The notes under the pieces are model-generated. The model was not told the origin of the DNA and searched no databases. It worked only from the letters and a program-made list of their open reading frames with translations. Below, piece after piece: positions 31,270 to 45,955 of a DNA stretch of 64,000 nucleotides. The position numbers and the translations under genes were made by a program. Each line of letters opens with the position of its first letter. Position 1 is the stretch's first letter. The DNA comes from Perkinsus marinus ATCC 50983. Lineage: Eukaryota > Perkinsozoa > Perkinsida > Perkinsidae. The stretch lies in contig NW_003216689.1 of assembly GCF_000006405.1 (NCBI RefSeq), positions 242,439 to 306,438 of the forward strand, written 5' to 3'.

Positions 31270-32522
31270 TTACTCGAATTGGAAGTCCTTCTTGATCTTC
31301 TGCGCCCACTCGTCAGCGTAGCAATCAAAGTAAACATAAGTGCCGTACTCGAACTTAGGGTTCACCACTGAGGGCTCGCTATGACGCTTGAACCACGTGC
31401 CTTATCAAAAGGACATTCCCGCTCGACCAAGCTGAGAGAACGTACCATATCTGCTATGGAATCTCCAACTCATCCGCTTTAGCTCTCGTGCTGCAAGGTA
31501 CCTAATTTGAATCTTAGCCAGCGTAACCTAAGATTCCCACACTAGTACTGAGCGTAACTGCCAGGACGATAATAGAAAACAAACATTAGCGTGTCGAAAG
31601 ACAACTTTTGAAACCTGAAAATTCCACAAGTACAACCAAACCACCGCAAATCCCCCAAACCCACATCGATTCCGTGTCATTCACCGGTTGCTGAGGATAA
31701 GGGCTCTTCCTCGCTGCACTAGACGGTATAGGATTCGCCGGAATCTGATAGTCAAAACGACAGTGAAGTTCATACAAAACCACATCGTCTCATCTCACAT
31801 AGTTTCCTTCACTACAGCATAGATCGTCAGGCATCGGCCTATTCTCATAGCTCCGTAACAATACTGCTAAACCAGGCTCAACCGGCGTTGTCGTTGTTGC
31901 TGTTGTTGACAAAGGTGTGGTATCGTCATGTCGTTCCTCGACCTTTATAGGTTCATCTTCAACAACCGGTGCTGAAAAACAGTAAATACGTTACTGCGAT
32001 GAGATGTGTGGTTATGTTACCTTTGAGACCAGGCGGGGGCATTGATGCTAGAGGCGGGGAAGGTGCGGGACTCGAAACAGTAGCCTAAACGCCCGATAAA
32101 GGGATCGAACCCACGACCTCCAGATATCCCTACATGGTCGGTGTCGCTACCTTCTCACTAACCTTGACACTCTCACTTCCTTCTTATCTATCTGCGAGGC
32201 TAACAACGGGCACATAATCGGCCAAAACCCCACCGAAGCTTCTCACCATCATCCAGCAGTGGTGGTGGAGGGTACTGAGGAACAGCCGGTGGGCTCGGTG
32301 GGGCCGGAGGGGATATCGAGGGGAGCGCTGGTAGAGTTGGTCGAGGCGGGGTCTGAAACCCAGAGGGGTCCGGAAGATTCAAGACAGGGCAACTCACTTT
32401 ACAAGGTGGTTGATACCCGGCTGCCTTGGCTGCTAGAGCTTTCTGCATTGCCTTAGCACCAGCTGATAATGGTACCTAATCTCGACGACTCTAAGCTCGC
32501 CACTCTTCGTTTACTACCACTG

Positions 32523-32583
<61 letters not shown>

Positions 32584-33930
32584 CTCCTTGACAGGTTTCT
32601 TCGGCTGTTTATCCTCATCAGAACTCTCCTGTGACTCCTGCGTGTCGGTAGGTTCCCCATCACCATTATCAGTACCATCAACATCAATAGGCTTAGTATA
32701 AGCATTAATACGATTGTCATCCAAGTTGTGGTTGGTATACAACTCCTCGTCGTGATAGTAATCAGGATTCTCATGCTCCTCAAGATAGTAACTGATAAAG
32801 CCAAATTTAGCAGCTATATTCGCTCTCCTCACAAATTTTGGAAGATTACATACAAATTCACCAACAAAAACTCGCGAGAATTTCCCAAAATTTCTTTAAA
32901 AAATTTCATATTTTCTCAGACGCGTACTCTAACGCCTGTTCAGTTATCTCCAACTCGTCGTAGTCGACATCCTCCTCATTATCCAATTTGCGTATCAACT
33001 GTTCCAGCTTGGCCTGATGCCACTGATGCCTCGCGATCCACAGCTCTACCAACAAGACTAATTCCATCGACCGTCCTTCAACCCGACCGCTACTACTTAA
33101 TTCGGCGACCCTTGTGGACTCAGCGGAGCTCAACTTGGAGCCCTTCGACTTCCTTTTCTTCCCTAACAGTACCAATTCTACCCATGGGAGTAGTCCTCTC
33201 ATACACCTACCCGCCTTCTCCCGGCCGCCCTCACCCATGATTTTCTCCATTTCCGCGGTATACTCGTCATTCTGGTGTGACACCTCCATCACATATACAC
33301 CACCGTGTCACCCCTACCTGTTGCTTCAGCTGATCCACATAAGACTCCAATTGACTGCGAGTTTCCATCCTCTTCTGCTCGGCAGGGTCGACCTTATCCT
33401 GAAACCATCGACTTAGCCATTACTCCAAGGAAGACCCCCCTCCTCACCTGAGCTTGTAGGCCAATGAAACTGAATGGTTTAGTTTTGCTTTCTCTCTCAA
33501 ACTCTTTGAACCGCTCCATTTCGACCTGCAAAATCTATCGGGGAGTCCTCATGTGTTGGTGAGCCAACCTCAATCTTCCGTCGAGCGTCAGTGAGCTTCC
33601 CCTTGTCCTTCACTTCCTGAGCATTAGAACCGAATTGCTGGTGGAAAAATGGTTAACTAATAACAGTACCGTTCCATTGATCCACTTCATGATATCCTCT
33701 CTAAATCGTTGAAGTTTTTTAATCTCCTTTTTCAAATCCATTTGGTTTTTCTCCTGAAAAAATCGCGTAAAAAATTCCGCCTACCTTTACTTTTCGTTCC
33801 AACTCACCCGTTGGTTTTGATTTTGGCTCTCCTCCACTTTTCGCCATACTTGTTGGAATTCATCAATTCCTTCATCGACTTTCTTCAGAGTAACGTCAAT
33901 GGTCGCCTGCAATTTTCGACTGGCAGACAT
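31270..33930 (-). CDS. CNOT3: CCR4-NOT subunit CNOT3/NOT3, copy 1
   Basis: Seventeen exons from ATG 33930 to TAA 31270 encode 528 aa. The N-terminal Not3 coiled coil shows SASRKLQATIDVTLKKVDEG, LKKEIKKLQRFREDIMKW, KDKGKLTDARRKIE, EMERFKEFERESKTKPFS and ARHQWHQAKLEQLIRKLDNE. A Pro-rich linker follows. The C-terminal NOT box shows LMFVFYYRPGSYAQYLAA, then RYGTWFKRHSEP, then YGTYVYFDCYADEW. CNOT3 binds CNOT1 and CNOT2 in the deadenylase complex that shortens mRNA poly(A) tails. Exon 9 ends at a (GTA)n donor, intron 8 is a family 2 fragment, and intron 11 has a tRNA-like piece. The protein is near yeast Not5 in size and smaller than human CNOT3. Confidence 0.93.
32100..32180 (-). other. tRNA-derived remnant in CNOT3 intron 11
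   Basis: On the minus strand TTAGTGAGAAGGTAGC resembles an A box, and GTGGGTTCGATCCCTTT, about 45 nt later, carries a good B box (GGTTCGATCC). The T-stem is imperfect and no acceptor stem pairs, so it is not a working tRNA. The same remnant, with one extra base, is at about 38535-38620 in copy 2. Confidence 0.45.
32527..32582 (+). repeat. (CTA)n array at a CNOT3 splice donor, copy 1
   Basis: On the gene's strand the array is (GTA)n and follows exon 9 (KKPVKE) directly, so the first GTA is the donor and every later unit is an alternative GT. About 19 units here against about 33 in copy 2. Confidence 0.95.
32832..32927 (-). mobile_element. Family 2 fragment as CNOT3 intron 8, copy 1
   Basis: Intron 32927-32828 reads GTACGCGTCTGAGAAAATATG from the donor. 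In copy 2 the same place reads GTACGCGTGTGGGAAAATATG, an exact family terminus. The remainder (ATTTTGGGAAATTCTCGCGAG, GTTGGTGAATTTGTATG) is element sequence up to the acceptor TTTGTGAG. Confidence 0.8.
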
Positions 33931-34181
33931 GAGGTCGACCTACTGCCACTAGAGTGGTTCAAAAGGGAAAAAGGAGATTACAACTACAGGGTGTCGACTT
34001 GGAAATGGCGCTGCCCCCATAACTTGGTGTCACGAAATTCATGGTTTTCGCCCCCCCCCCCAATTCGGTTCACTTCCATTGACGAGAAACAGGATGAGAA
34101 GACGATGTCGGTTGATCAACGAAGGCATGGATAAAACATATCCGAGAGATATCAAGCTCTGGCACAGATTTCTTGTGAATT

Positions 34182-34281
34182 NNNNNNNNNNNNNNNNNNN
34201 NNNNNNNNNNNNNNNNNNNNNNNNNNNNNNNNNNNNNNNNNNNNNNNNNNNNNNNNNNNNNNNNNNNNNNNNNNNNNNNNN
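34182..34281. other. Assembly gap (100 N)
   Basis: Exactly 100 N lie between the end of duplication unit A and a third partial copy of the receptor upstream block. The gap size is conventional, so the true distance and copy number are unknown. Confidence 0.99.
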
Positions 34282-34640
34282 TATTTCAATTCCGACCTCA
34301 ATTACGATGAACACAATTAGCAGTACTGATCAACTCGAAAGGTTCTAGAAATGATAATAATGAACAAATGGAATCTCCTCTGTCCCTCTCTGGTAAGCTC
34401 ATGTTAATTAGCACTGTCATCTTTCCGAGGCGCCACCGGAGGCTCATCTTCCAGATGACACTAACTACAGACAAAACGCTTAGTAGTACACGTGCCCCCA
34501 TTGCAGGATTGTTGTCGCATCATAATGTTCATGGTAGCTGTATAATAGTTAGTATCACTATCATTTCCTTATGGTCACTTCCGTAGACAACGACACTCTT
34601 GAGTTTGCACTTGGGAGACACCAGACATATCTCGTTCACT
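34282..34640. repeat. Third partial copy of the duplicated block
   Basis: It matches 30550-30830 and 37000-37330, but diverges after about 34510 and is followed by unrelated AT-rich sequence. It directly abuts the gap, implying that an additional unit was collapsed or lost in assembly. Confidence 0.8.
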
Positions 34641-35661
34641 TGAGACTAATCGATGATTAAGTATATAATATTCTAGTACGAGACACTATAATAAAACCTA
34701 ATCGGAAAATGTGACAAATAATATTATGGTGGTACTACATTGTGATATAAACTGGTATAACATTGTGATGAAATAAGTCGTAGTAATCGTCTTAGTCGTA
34801 GTTACAGTAACTAAGTTACTACGACGCAGTACTTGTCATGGCTATACTACAAAAGTTTGGTCACCAAACTGAGGTCGCTCAGAACAATGATGAACAGAAT
34901 AGTTTCCAATGAATAGTGATTCCAGCACCACCAATTCTAATAATGAGACCATATTCCGATGAGTTGTGCATACAATGCACAACATCAAACTGAAAGACCC
35001 GATCGACGAGTACAGAAACGAAATGAGCGCAAAAAGTGCTCTATCCATCCCAAAAGCGGACGAACGAATCCCGGAGGGTTATAGAACATTCTCGACAGGT
35101 GGCACCGTATGAAGTCGCGATTGAAATAATTACGCCCATTGTGAGAAGCCCTTCCGGGTGGTAACCTCACGGGCCCGAAACGACTTCGAGCTTCGAAGTT
35201 TAAGGGTGTTATCCGCTCCTCTCGGAGAGGAGCATTCGCAATGGTCCCCAAGGTCCAAAATGAGCTCGCAATGTGAACTCGGCACCTCCGGCAGAAGAAT
35301 CGTTATTGTATATAGAGGATCGACCTTAACTCTCAGAATCGCATCGTCTCGTCTCACTCGATCCCATCGCCTCCTCGCAGCTTCTCGTTCTGCTCCGCGA
35401 TGTGCAAATATCTGTATTGTCCCAGATTAATCGGAACTCACAGTGTTACCTAAATGAGATGTTGGATACGTTGAATATCTTCCTCGGTAGATTGTAACTT
35501 CTGGAACAAAGTGAGAACTTCTCGAAGATCAGGACCTGTAGCAGCACGGATGGACTTCCTCAACATGAAAAGGCGTACAGATGTTATCATCGACGAGCTG
35601 GTCCATAAAAGTGTCTGCTCAATCGGGGACAGTTCAAGAAGATTCGAGCTTCGCAATCAAA

Positions 35662-35896
35662 ATGCCCCCGAATAGAAGCGGTGAATTGTGCAAGAATTGC
35701 AAAACATTGTTCTGCACATCGTAAGTTCCCGCACCTTCTATGCCTATGCCTTTAGGGTTTCAGGTCTCCCCGTCGCGGGCTAACCTGCTATAGCGGCTAA
35801 CGCGAATTCCAAAACACTACAAAACTACCTTCATGCAGTGAGTGGGTCGCAAGACTATATGCTGTATTGAAGAAGTTCAGGAAACCATCGAAGTGA
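35662..35896 (+). CDS. Possible 38-residue Cys-containing protein
   Basis: Exons 35662-35720 and 35839-35896 join in phase at GTAAGT and CATGCAG. The product starts MPPNRSGELCKNCKTLFCTS, with a CxxC and a further Cys, and ends VARLYAVLKKFRKPSK. It is too short to assign. The CxxC could bind zinc. A minus-strand frame (35656-35450) with LFQKLQSTEEDIQRIQHLI begins next to it in divergent orientation. Confidence 0.35.
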
Positions 35897-36710
35897 ATAG
35901 TGCATGCTGAGAGTGATGACATTGAGCTTGCAATCAGGATTGCAATCCCGACAGTGAAGTAACTTGCCAGCAAAGAACCTTAATACAGCAGATGGGCAGC
36001 ACAGTTACTGCATAAGCTGTTAATAGGTATACTGTATCACAGTATATATGTAAACATCTTACGCTCGACAACGCTGGCGGACTTTGAGAATGTGCAGCAT
36101 TAACAATAATGTCGACTCTGCAGAAAGACTATGTTCTGTGTAAACTTTCTTGGCCTACATTGCAGTGATCATCATACGACCCACGTGTTGCGTACTTACG
36201 AGCTCATCTTCATCTACCTTTCCATGTTGACGAGAAATTTGAGCTGCATCAAGATGAAGATCCTGATGACTTCTCTGCGAATGATAGGGACAATTCATCG
36301 AGTAGGACAAAAAACGAACTGCTTTCGACAAATACCGCTCAATCATATTTCACATTGAGAGCAAATAGCTTCAATACTCCATCCCCGCCGGGGATTCCCC
36401 GAGAGTCCTAATCTCACTATCTATCATCTGCACGATCCTGAATTAGCGCACCACTAATATTTGGACCAAGGTGACCTTCATAGCAATCAGCAACGCCCCG
36501 TACCGAAGTGAAGATCACAAGATTGTCAAGATCTACTCTCGATTATTCCTAAACTGTCGTACTTTCACTACAGCGAATAATCATCCAGAAACCTGTAATG
36601 TTCCCATGTGAAGGGGAACTCCTTCTGAATCTTTCACACGACTAAAACAAATTCTTCAATCAGTTTCCCATGTGAATGTCATCACATCATGAGCATCTTT
36701 CTCATCTCTG

Positions 36711-36989
36711 TCAGACCTCGATGAACATTACTTGTATAATGCGGCGTTCCGAACGTTGCCGTATCTCCCAGTAGAAAGCCGTTACTTTGAACATGCTTAG
36801 CCACCCATGGTGACGAACGGTTCGTCTATTTCCTGCACCAAAACTCTTCCGGATCTTACTAACATCGACCTCTTCATATCTCACCAACTTCTCCAGCTCT
36901 ATAACACGCACTTGAGCCGCTACATGCACTCCTAAAAGTACGAAGAACGACGGCCTCAGCGAAGTAAGGACGATCACCACCAGCAACAC
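36711..36989 (-). pseudogene. Decayed 5' fragment of the sorting receptor
   Basis: It matches receptor exons 1-2: LRPSFFVLLGVHVAAQ, VRYEEVD, a 31-nt intron, EIDEPF, and later frame-shifted CATGTTCAAAGTAACGGC. The ATG of the intact gene (TTGATGAGG) is changed to TCGCTGAGG. About 10 nt inserted after GAACC shifts the frame into TAA. The other receptor exons were not found between 34.6 and 36.7 kb. It is a duplication relic next to CNOT3 copy 2. Confidence 0.8.
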
Positions 36990-37706
36990 ACTGTTATTTC
37001 AATTCCGACCTCAATTACGATGAACACAATTAGCAGTACTGATCAACTCGAAAGGTTCTAGAAATGATAATAGTGAACAAATGGAATCTCCTCTGTCCCT
37101 CCCTGGTAAGCTCATCTTAATGACGATTGTCTTCTCTCCGAGGCGCCACCGGAAGCTCATCTTCCAGATGACAGTAACTACAGACAAAACGCTTAGAAGT
37201 ACACGTGCCCCCGTTGCGGGATTGATGACGGATCATCGACTTATGATGTTGACACTATCCTTTTCTAATGGTTAGCTCCGTAGACAACGACAATCATGAG
37301 CTACCACTGGGAAGACCGTAATAGGCCCATCCAGCTCATATGTTATTCACTTGAGATGGAAAGATGGTTAAGTGAAGTGCACACTAGCATGAAACACTAA
37401 AATGGAACCAAATAATATAATTGTGATAAAATGTGATATAAATATGCTCCGATAACTGAATACATTAAAATGTAGATCAAAAGCGCATAATAAATACTCA
37501 TATTCAGTGTGAAAATATACTACAGCTTCTCACACTGCAAAATTACCAACATCAAAATCCAACAGTAAAAGCATCCATCAAACATATAGGACCCCTGAAT
37601 AATCATTCCGGAATTATTTACTCACCGTTTAAACAACTCCCATGTAAAAGAAATTCTTACTACAAAACTCCTGGAGGAGCGTACAAACATCCCATGAACC
37701 AGCCTC

Positions 37707-40410
<2,704 letters not shown>

Positions 40411-40880
40411 GAGGTCGACCTACTGCCACTAGAGTGGTTCAAAAGGAAAAAGGAAATTACAACTACAGGGTGTCGACTTGGAAATGGCGCTGCCCCCATA
40501 ACTTGGTGTCACGAAATTCATGATTCTCGCTCCCCCCCCATTCGGTTCACTTCCATTGATGAGAGACACGATGAGAAGACGATGTCGGTTGATCAACTAA
40601 AGCATGGATATACAACTCTGGCACAGATTTCTTGTGAATTTCAAGAAATCAAACCGAGCTGAACATCTCTCGTCAAGCTCGGAAATGACTTTCTAATGGT
40701 ATATGGCAGGGTTCACATTTCATTAGCTATGGGAAGTTATGGGGGCGGGGGCATTTTTAAGACGGCACTCTGTAACATAGGAATCAACTCCACCACACGT
40801 TTATATTCAGTTCAACTCAAGAAGCTACTAAACGGCTCTCAAAATGACAATAGTTCAGTCCTATAGCGGCAACAGCTGAA

Positions 40881-41246
40881 TCATTGGGAGCACCAAAATG
40901 TCTTAGATTGTATATGGGCGGTCACGTCGAGAGTAAGTACAGGCAAATCTACAATTATTCTTGGCTGGGGACAGCAACATGATGGATTCGACGACGATGT
41001 ATAGTGAGTGAATTCGACACAATTACGGATATTTTCACCCGACCGTTGAGAAATTCCCCATTGTATAATCGTCGTGACCTGTTCGTAGTGGGATCCTGAC
41101 GCTGGCATGATCTCGTTGATCGTTAAGGCCTGGGAGCTTTCTCCAGAATCCCTACGGGAAACTTCTTTTAAACGTAGGAGTGGCTCAAATCCCATCACAA
41201 AATTGGCCGTATTGAAAACCGGAAATACGCGTCCGTCGTACTTCAT
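40881..41246 (-). CDS. Possible single-exon hypothetical protein, 121 aa
   Basis: The frame from ATG 41246 reads MKYDGRVFPVFNTANFVMG, then LTINEIMPASG, NPSCCCPQPRIIVDL, and ends SKTFWCSQ. It is free of stops over a further 90 codons upstream, but that part overlaps a family 2 element and is unlikely to be coding. No family is recognised. Confidence 0.35.
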   Translation of the reverse strand: MKYDGRVFPVFNTANFVMGFEPLLRLKEVSRRDSGESSQALTINEIMPASGSHYEQVTTIIQWGISQRSGENIRNCVEFTHYTSSSNPSCCCPQPRIIVDLPVLTLDVTAHIQSKTFWCSQ

Positions 41247-41302
41247 TACTCTGCTGAAGGGGAGTGTTGAGGTCGACCCTGTTGCATGCAATGTGGGGGG
41301 GA

Positions 41303-41468
41303 GGGGAATGTGCACGGGTTCAATTACATGTGTTGGTGATAGTTTGAAAACCGTGGGGAAATTTTTTCGAATTACTAATCGCTTGCTGTGCACTTCTACT
41401 ACCCAAATTCGTATGCTAATTTCGATGGCCCGAGCTGTGGTCAAGAAAACGAGCATAAATTCCAACAC
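41303..41468 (-). mobile_element. Family 2 element
   Basis: On the plus strand it reads GGGGAATGTGCACGGGTTCA, ACATGTGTTGGTGATAG, CTACTACCCAAATTCGTATG and ends AGCATAAATTCCAACACTG. It ends 27 nt before the ATG of the next gene, so it is upstream of coding sequence or in a 5' intron. Confidence 0.8.
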
Positions 41469-41494
41469 TGGTTGACTGTAAGTGGTTTCTCTAC

Positions 41495-42909
41495 ATGACC
41501 TATACAGACGCCAATTGGGCACCACCCGGAGTAATCTTCAATTCATCATCATCATCGAGACGAGGACCCTCTTCTGAGTACCACAAGGCGCATCCGGTCT
41601 TGGCTATAATTCCTTCCCCTTTCTTAGGCACCAAACCTACTCCCAGTCAAGACCCTCCCAATGCGACTATATGCCCCCGGCTTACCCTCCCAACGGTCGA
41701 TCTAGTCACTACCAGACTTCAAATCGAGATGCCGGCCGTTCGCAGCATTATAGGCCCCACTACGCTTCTGATAGGATCGTCCCCCCACCGCCTCCGCCGC
41801 CTCCAATGCTTCAGGGAAGGGAACCCCCTCAGGTTGGTTTATATTGGACTATGGAGAGCTTATATTGGACTCATAGGTGCGGTCAAGGGCGCCTTTTAGT
41901 GGGGAGGCTGGGTATGGTTTATTGAGGCATCCATCACCACCAGAGGTGCCCCCACCCGCCGTTGGGATGGCCTCATTCCAGCCTAATGGCTCACAGTATT
42001 CTCAGTGGCCCACAGAGGTGGGAGGGCCTCTACAGTCACGGAAGGTTAAGGCAATCACGGATCCACAACGTAAGCCTCGGGGGGGTTTCCCGTCACGCGA
42101 CATGAAATTGCCTTCAGATGTGTTTACCACTCCACCGTCACCTCGGTTGACCCATGCCTTGTTGGACGATGCTCGACGGAGGAAGAAGAGTGGGAGGCAT
42201 ACTCTCATACGGACAGCGTCACGTACTGCTGGGGGAAGGCAGACTAATGCCGTCCTCAAGCTGAGTCCGCCCCTAACGGTAAGAGTAGTAGTACATTGGA
42301 GTTTCACGGGCGGCCATGATATGAGAAACATATTTCACGACTACTGCATATCGCGTTTTACACGGAGTCTTACGCCACTTCACGTAAAACGTGTGAAACT
42401 CCATTGCTCGTCAGGAGCGTTCTGGTCCGACTGCGGTGGTACTCACAGGGGACCGGGAGGGCATGAGCAAGGACCTCATCGATGCCATGCTTAGTTTAGC
42501 TAAAAAAGTAATAATGAAATGGAGAGAAATCGGGTTGTATGCGTCTTGTGGTCAGGCACGACGACGTGGTGCGCATGTGTTGTGTAAGAGGAAGGACGGC
42601 GAACAGGTCTTGTGTAAACCTATTGATGCCCCCACAGTGTTGCCGGTCTTAACCATTCCTGAGAAGTCCGCTGGGGTCATTGGGAGTAGTTGTGATATGC
42701 AGCAACAACAACAATATCATCATCATTACGAGGGAACGCAGTATTATGGGTACAATCCGACAGCGGCCTACTGGAGTCACCCGAATACCCATCCTCTGTC
42801 TACGGTATTTCTCCCTGATGAGCATCAAGACAAGGCGACGTCGTCGGAGTGGTTACAAGGTAATATCGGTCAGTGTGTGGTTTCATATTCGGGTTATTCA
42901 CGTGTATGA
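41495..42909 (+). CDS. Pro/Gln-rich hypothetical protein, 378 aa
   Basis: Exons 41495-41577, 41628-41832, 41877-42278, 42415-42507 and 42556-42909 join in phase. Regions: PSSEHQTYSQSRPSQCDY, an eight-Pro run, a basic DARRRKKSGRHTLIRTASR stretch, GDREGMSKDLIDAMLSLAKK, and a C-terminal MQQQQQYHHHYEGTQYYGYN with HPLSTVFLPDEHQDK. Mostly disordered; low-complexity Gln/His/Tyr suggests an RNA-binding or condensate-type protein, which is only an inference. Intron 3 (42279-42414) is almost entirely a family 1 element. The last exon could instead stop at a donor near 42860. Confidence 0.6.
42298..42402 (-). mobile_element. Family 1 element filling an intron
   Basis: It starts GGAGTTTCACGGGCGGCCAT and ends CACGTAAAACGTGTGAAACTCC, complete at 105 bp. 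The intron is 42279-42414, leaving 19 nt on the left and 12 on the right. ATT occurs on both sides, a possible short target duplication. Confidence 0.9.
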
Positions 42910-43054
42910 ACTTTTTTATCCATTTGGGTAATTTTCTACCTTTTAAGGTAAAGGCTTTTTGAAAGAAAAATGAAAAAATTGAAAAAAAAATGAAAAAAAT
43001 GAAAAAAATGAAAAAATGAAAAAATGAAAATAAAATTAAAAAAAATTGAACCAT

Positions 43055-44570
43055 GGTTTTAACGGAATACCAAGGAGGTTAATATTATCCCCGGTTTATT
43101 ACTAAACATAATGGTTTGATGTTACCGAGAACGCGCGCAATGATCGCATCAATTTGACCGGGAAATGCTGTAGTGGTGACGGAGTGCATACCGTCAGGGT
43201 AGAAGGGGAGGATCTGGGAGGCTTCACGAGATGATCGTATAGATTGGTTTTCAGGAACGTACTCAAACGCCTCGACTAGTACTGTTGGAAGTATCGGAGG
43301 TGATCGTCAGAGCGGTTATGGTCGCGTGGGTATGGGATTGGTTTAAAGTTTATCATTGGTAGGTTGTCGGTTCGATCCTCGGTAGAGGTGTTATGCCGTC
43401 CTTTTTTCAGTTGAGGAGAGTTCTTGTTTCGTTTATCGGAGCCCAATAGCAACGGTTGGTCCCCCCTAAGTGGGGTCTGAGGTTCCTCTTCTTCTTGCTG
43501 TAGACAACTGTCCTCTTCCTCCTCCTCGTCCTGTGCTGTGCTGTTATTATTATTATTGTACTACTATTAATACTACACTTTCGTCCGACTGTAAATGCCC
43601 ATTCCCTTTTCATTACTTTGGTATGGGCTTCCGAAGATTCTATATTGACGACTCCGTTGAATGATGACGATGTGAACGGCACCTGTAGTTGTCTCTGCTG
43701 CTGCTCCTCATCCTCCTCGCCATAATTGTGATCTAAACATGATAGTTGAGAATGTCTCTGGTGGCGTCATCATGGCTCAGCCGCACCCCCTTTTCCTGTC
43801 TTCATTGCTGCAGCAGCTTCGCTATCATAGGTTTGATAACTTGATTCTCGCGGAGTAAATGCTGATGATGATGGTGATTATGGTGCTCCTGTAAGTCTTG
43901 TAGTTGAAACTAATCTACCTATTTTGGTAGCTGTTGATTGTATATTTTTGATTGTCTTTAATTTTCTGCTTGCGTCCTGCTACTACTACCCTGAGGGTTG
44001 CCGCTCCAGTACAGCAGATCGCCTGTTTTCCGTACTACAAAAAGTCGATGACTGTTCCCTGTGACGTCATTGACAGGCTCAGAAGTATTCGATCAGCTGG
44101 TCGTCGTGCCCATTTACCTCGTCCCTTTCTTTTCATAGTAACGAGCAACAGTTAGATGATTACCTCCGGTCTCGGTGTTATCTCTACTGTTATGATAATC
44201 ATTGCTTTTCTATAACTGAGGTTACACGATCGTATAGGTCTCGACAAGTAGGGCTGTACATCCTGTAATGTCACTAAAGACTATGTAGTAATAATAGTCA
44301 CCATCATTACCTCTCGTATGATAATAGTGACTACTGGTCACAGCGGAGCGACGCACTTGGTGTTGATTTTGGTCATCACGAAATGGTGGGCATTCGACTG
44401 GTTACTTTTCGGTGACGGATCGGCGGTGTTGAGTTGAATCAGTATTTTTTTGGCGAAAATCTTCGCTGTGCGCAGTTCGAGAAGATAATATCTTTTTTTC
44501 CTGAGCTTCGTCTTAATGTTGCTCGCGAGTTCTCGTGCGTCGAGGTTGAGGTTTCGGAAGGTCTCAATAC
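43055..44570. other. No confident gene
   Basis: Open frames are short on both strands. An A-rich GAAAAAAT tract (42955-43045) precedes this region. GGTTCGATCC at about 43370 resembles a tRNA B box, but no cloverleaf forms. Runs of TTATTATTATTG near 43545 and GTAGTTG-rich sequence are simple repeats. Confidence 0.4.
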
Positions 44571-44938
44571 GCCCCTTTGCAAAAACGACCGGACAAATAC
44601 CATCAATGGCTGAGTGCGGCTCTCACTGAGTTATATCGCGCATTGCACTTACGATGCAGTTACCTGAATACGGAGAAAAGTCGTTACCCTACGAAGACTT
44701 CATCACCGAATGATGGAGTGAATTCACCACTGGGCCAGGTCCCTACGAGCAGTGCCGCTTTAAAAAGAGAAGTTCTGGTCGCCTGCATCGGTGTTGGAAA
44801 TGAGTCTCCTGTCAGGCTACTGAGTCACGTATTAAGGTCCTGGTGACAGAGATAGACTTCTTGAGAACAGCGTTGCGGTAGGCGTTGGGCCTCGGGGGGT
44901 GAGTGAGATCTCGTCAGGAGTGCCACTGAGGAGTCGGC

Positions 44939-45955
44939 TATGTTGAAGTCTCGGTTACAGGAGGCTGAGAAAGCTGTTGGTGAGGACAATAATAGTGATT
45001 GTGTTAATGGTAGTTGTTTTGTTGTTCAGTCAGTGCCCGAGAGGAGCACGAGAAGTTACAGCAGAGTTTGCTGAGCGAAGGCGGAGATTGAGAACTTGAC
45101 TAGATCTGGTATCCAAGGTTGCTGTTGGCTAGATACAAATTAGGTCCGAAATTGGTCAGGTAAGGGGACCAAGAAATCTTCTGGAGGAATCGATGAGCTT
45201 CCGGATCCAGAATCGGAAGAATTGGTTGCCTGGCGTCTCCGGTCGCAAGATCTAGAGCAAGAACTGGACGATCTCAAACGTGATTACCAACAGATGGAAA
45301 CTGACTGGTCCAACAGGTAGGTGCCTTTTATTAGTTTCTGTGAGGGGTACGGCTGCTTAGGCTCGTCGAAGAGCAGGGCAATAGAGCGTTGCCGATCGTC
45401 ATGGTCGCCACTTGTGTTGCACTAACAGTGGGAGCTGGAAGTGATGTTTTATACGCTCTTTACTGCCTTGATAACAGTGCAGGTGTATACGCTGTAAACC
45501 ATTACCATCACAAGGACAGATTGAAGATGTGCGAGAGACAACTAGAGTTTGAGAATCGGTAACCACATTCACTGTGTTAATGCAATATCATTACCGATCA
45601 GCATCGCTTCGCTTGATCGAGCCTATACCGAAACCCTTGCCGATTTAGCGGCCACAGAAAAAGCCTTGGAGTCAGCTAACGCCGAGGTCGTTCGGTAGAT
45701 CTGTTTTGTATTTTTTTGTGAGTGTATCTTTCACGATGTCTCAGGTTACAGCAACCTCTTCAAAAAGGAGATCAAAACTCTGCATGGTGGAATTCTCTCA
45801 AGTTTTGGTGATGTTTCTGATTGTTATCGAGGCTCAGCGTTCAAAGTGCGAACTCGCGCAGTTGGAATCTCGCTCGCCCGAGAATGTAGCGCGCGCCCTG
45901 GAATTATCGCTGTGTTTCGATCGCTTGCGTTCATTCCTTGCATGTTGAAAATATC
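44939..45955 (+). CDS. Coiled-coil protein, exon pieces only
   Basis: Fragments in order look like one heptad-rich protein: MLKSRLQEAEKAV, SAREEHEKLQQSLL, AEIENLTRSG, LEQELDDLKRDYQQMETDW, KMCERQLEFENR, ETLADLAATEKALESANAE and KCELAQLESRS. Donors GTGAGG, GTAGGT and GTAACC follow several of them. I could not keep one frame across all joints; the joint near 45085 needs a 1-nt shift. It may be a degenerating gene, an assembly error, or mis-set exons. It lies upstream of UAP56 on the same strand. Confidence 0.4.

Larger units (their letters stand above)
30100..34181. repeat. Segmental duplication, unit A
   Basis: This stretch (receptor exons 1-2, the upstream block, CNOT3 copy 1 and sequence beyond its start) matches about 36560-40660 at an offset near 6.45-6.48 kb, mostly at high identity. 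Differences are concentrated in microsatellite length and in the receptor end. It ends at the assembly gap. Confidence 0.9.

Noticed and set aside
42955-43045. A-rich GAAAAAAT tract considered as a retroposon poly(A) tail
   Set aside because: No target duplication or retroposed gene body was found next to it; treated as simple sequence.
43313-43392. Possible tRNA around GGTTCGATCC
   Set aside because: No acceptor, D or anticodon stem can be paired.
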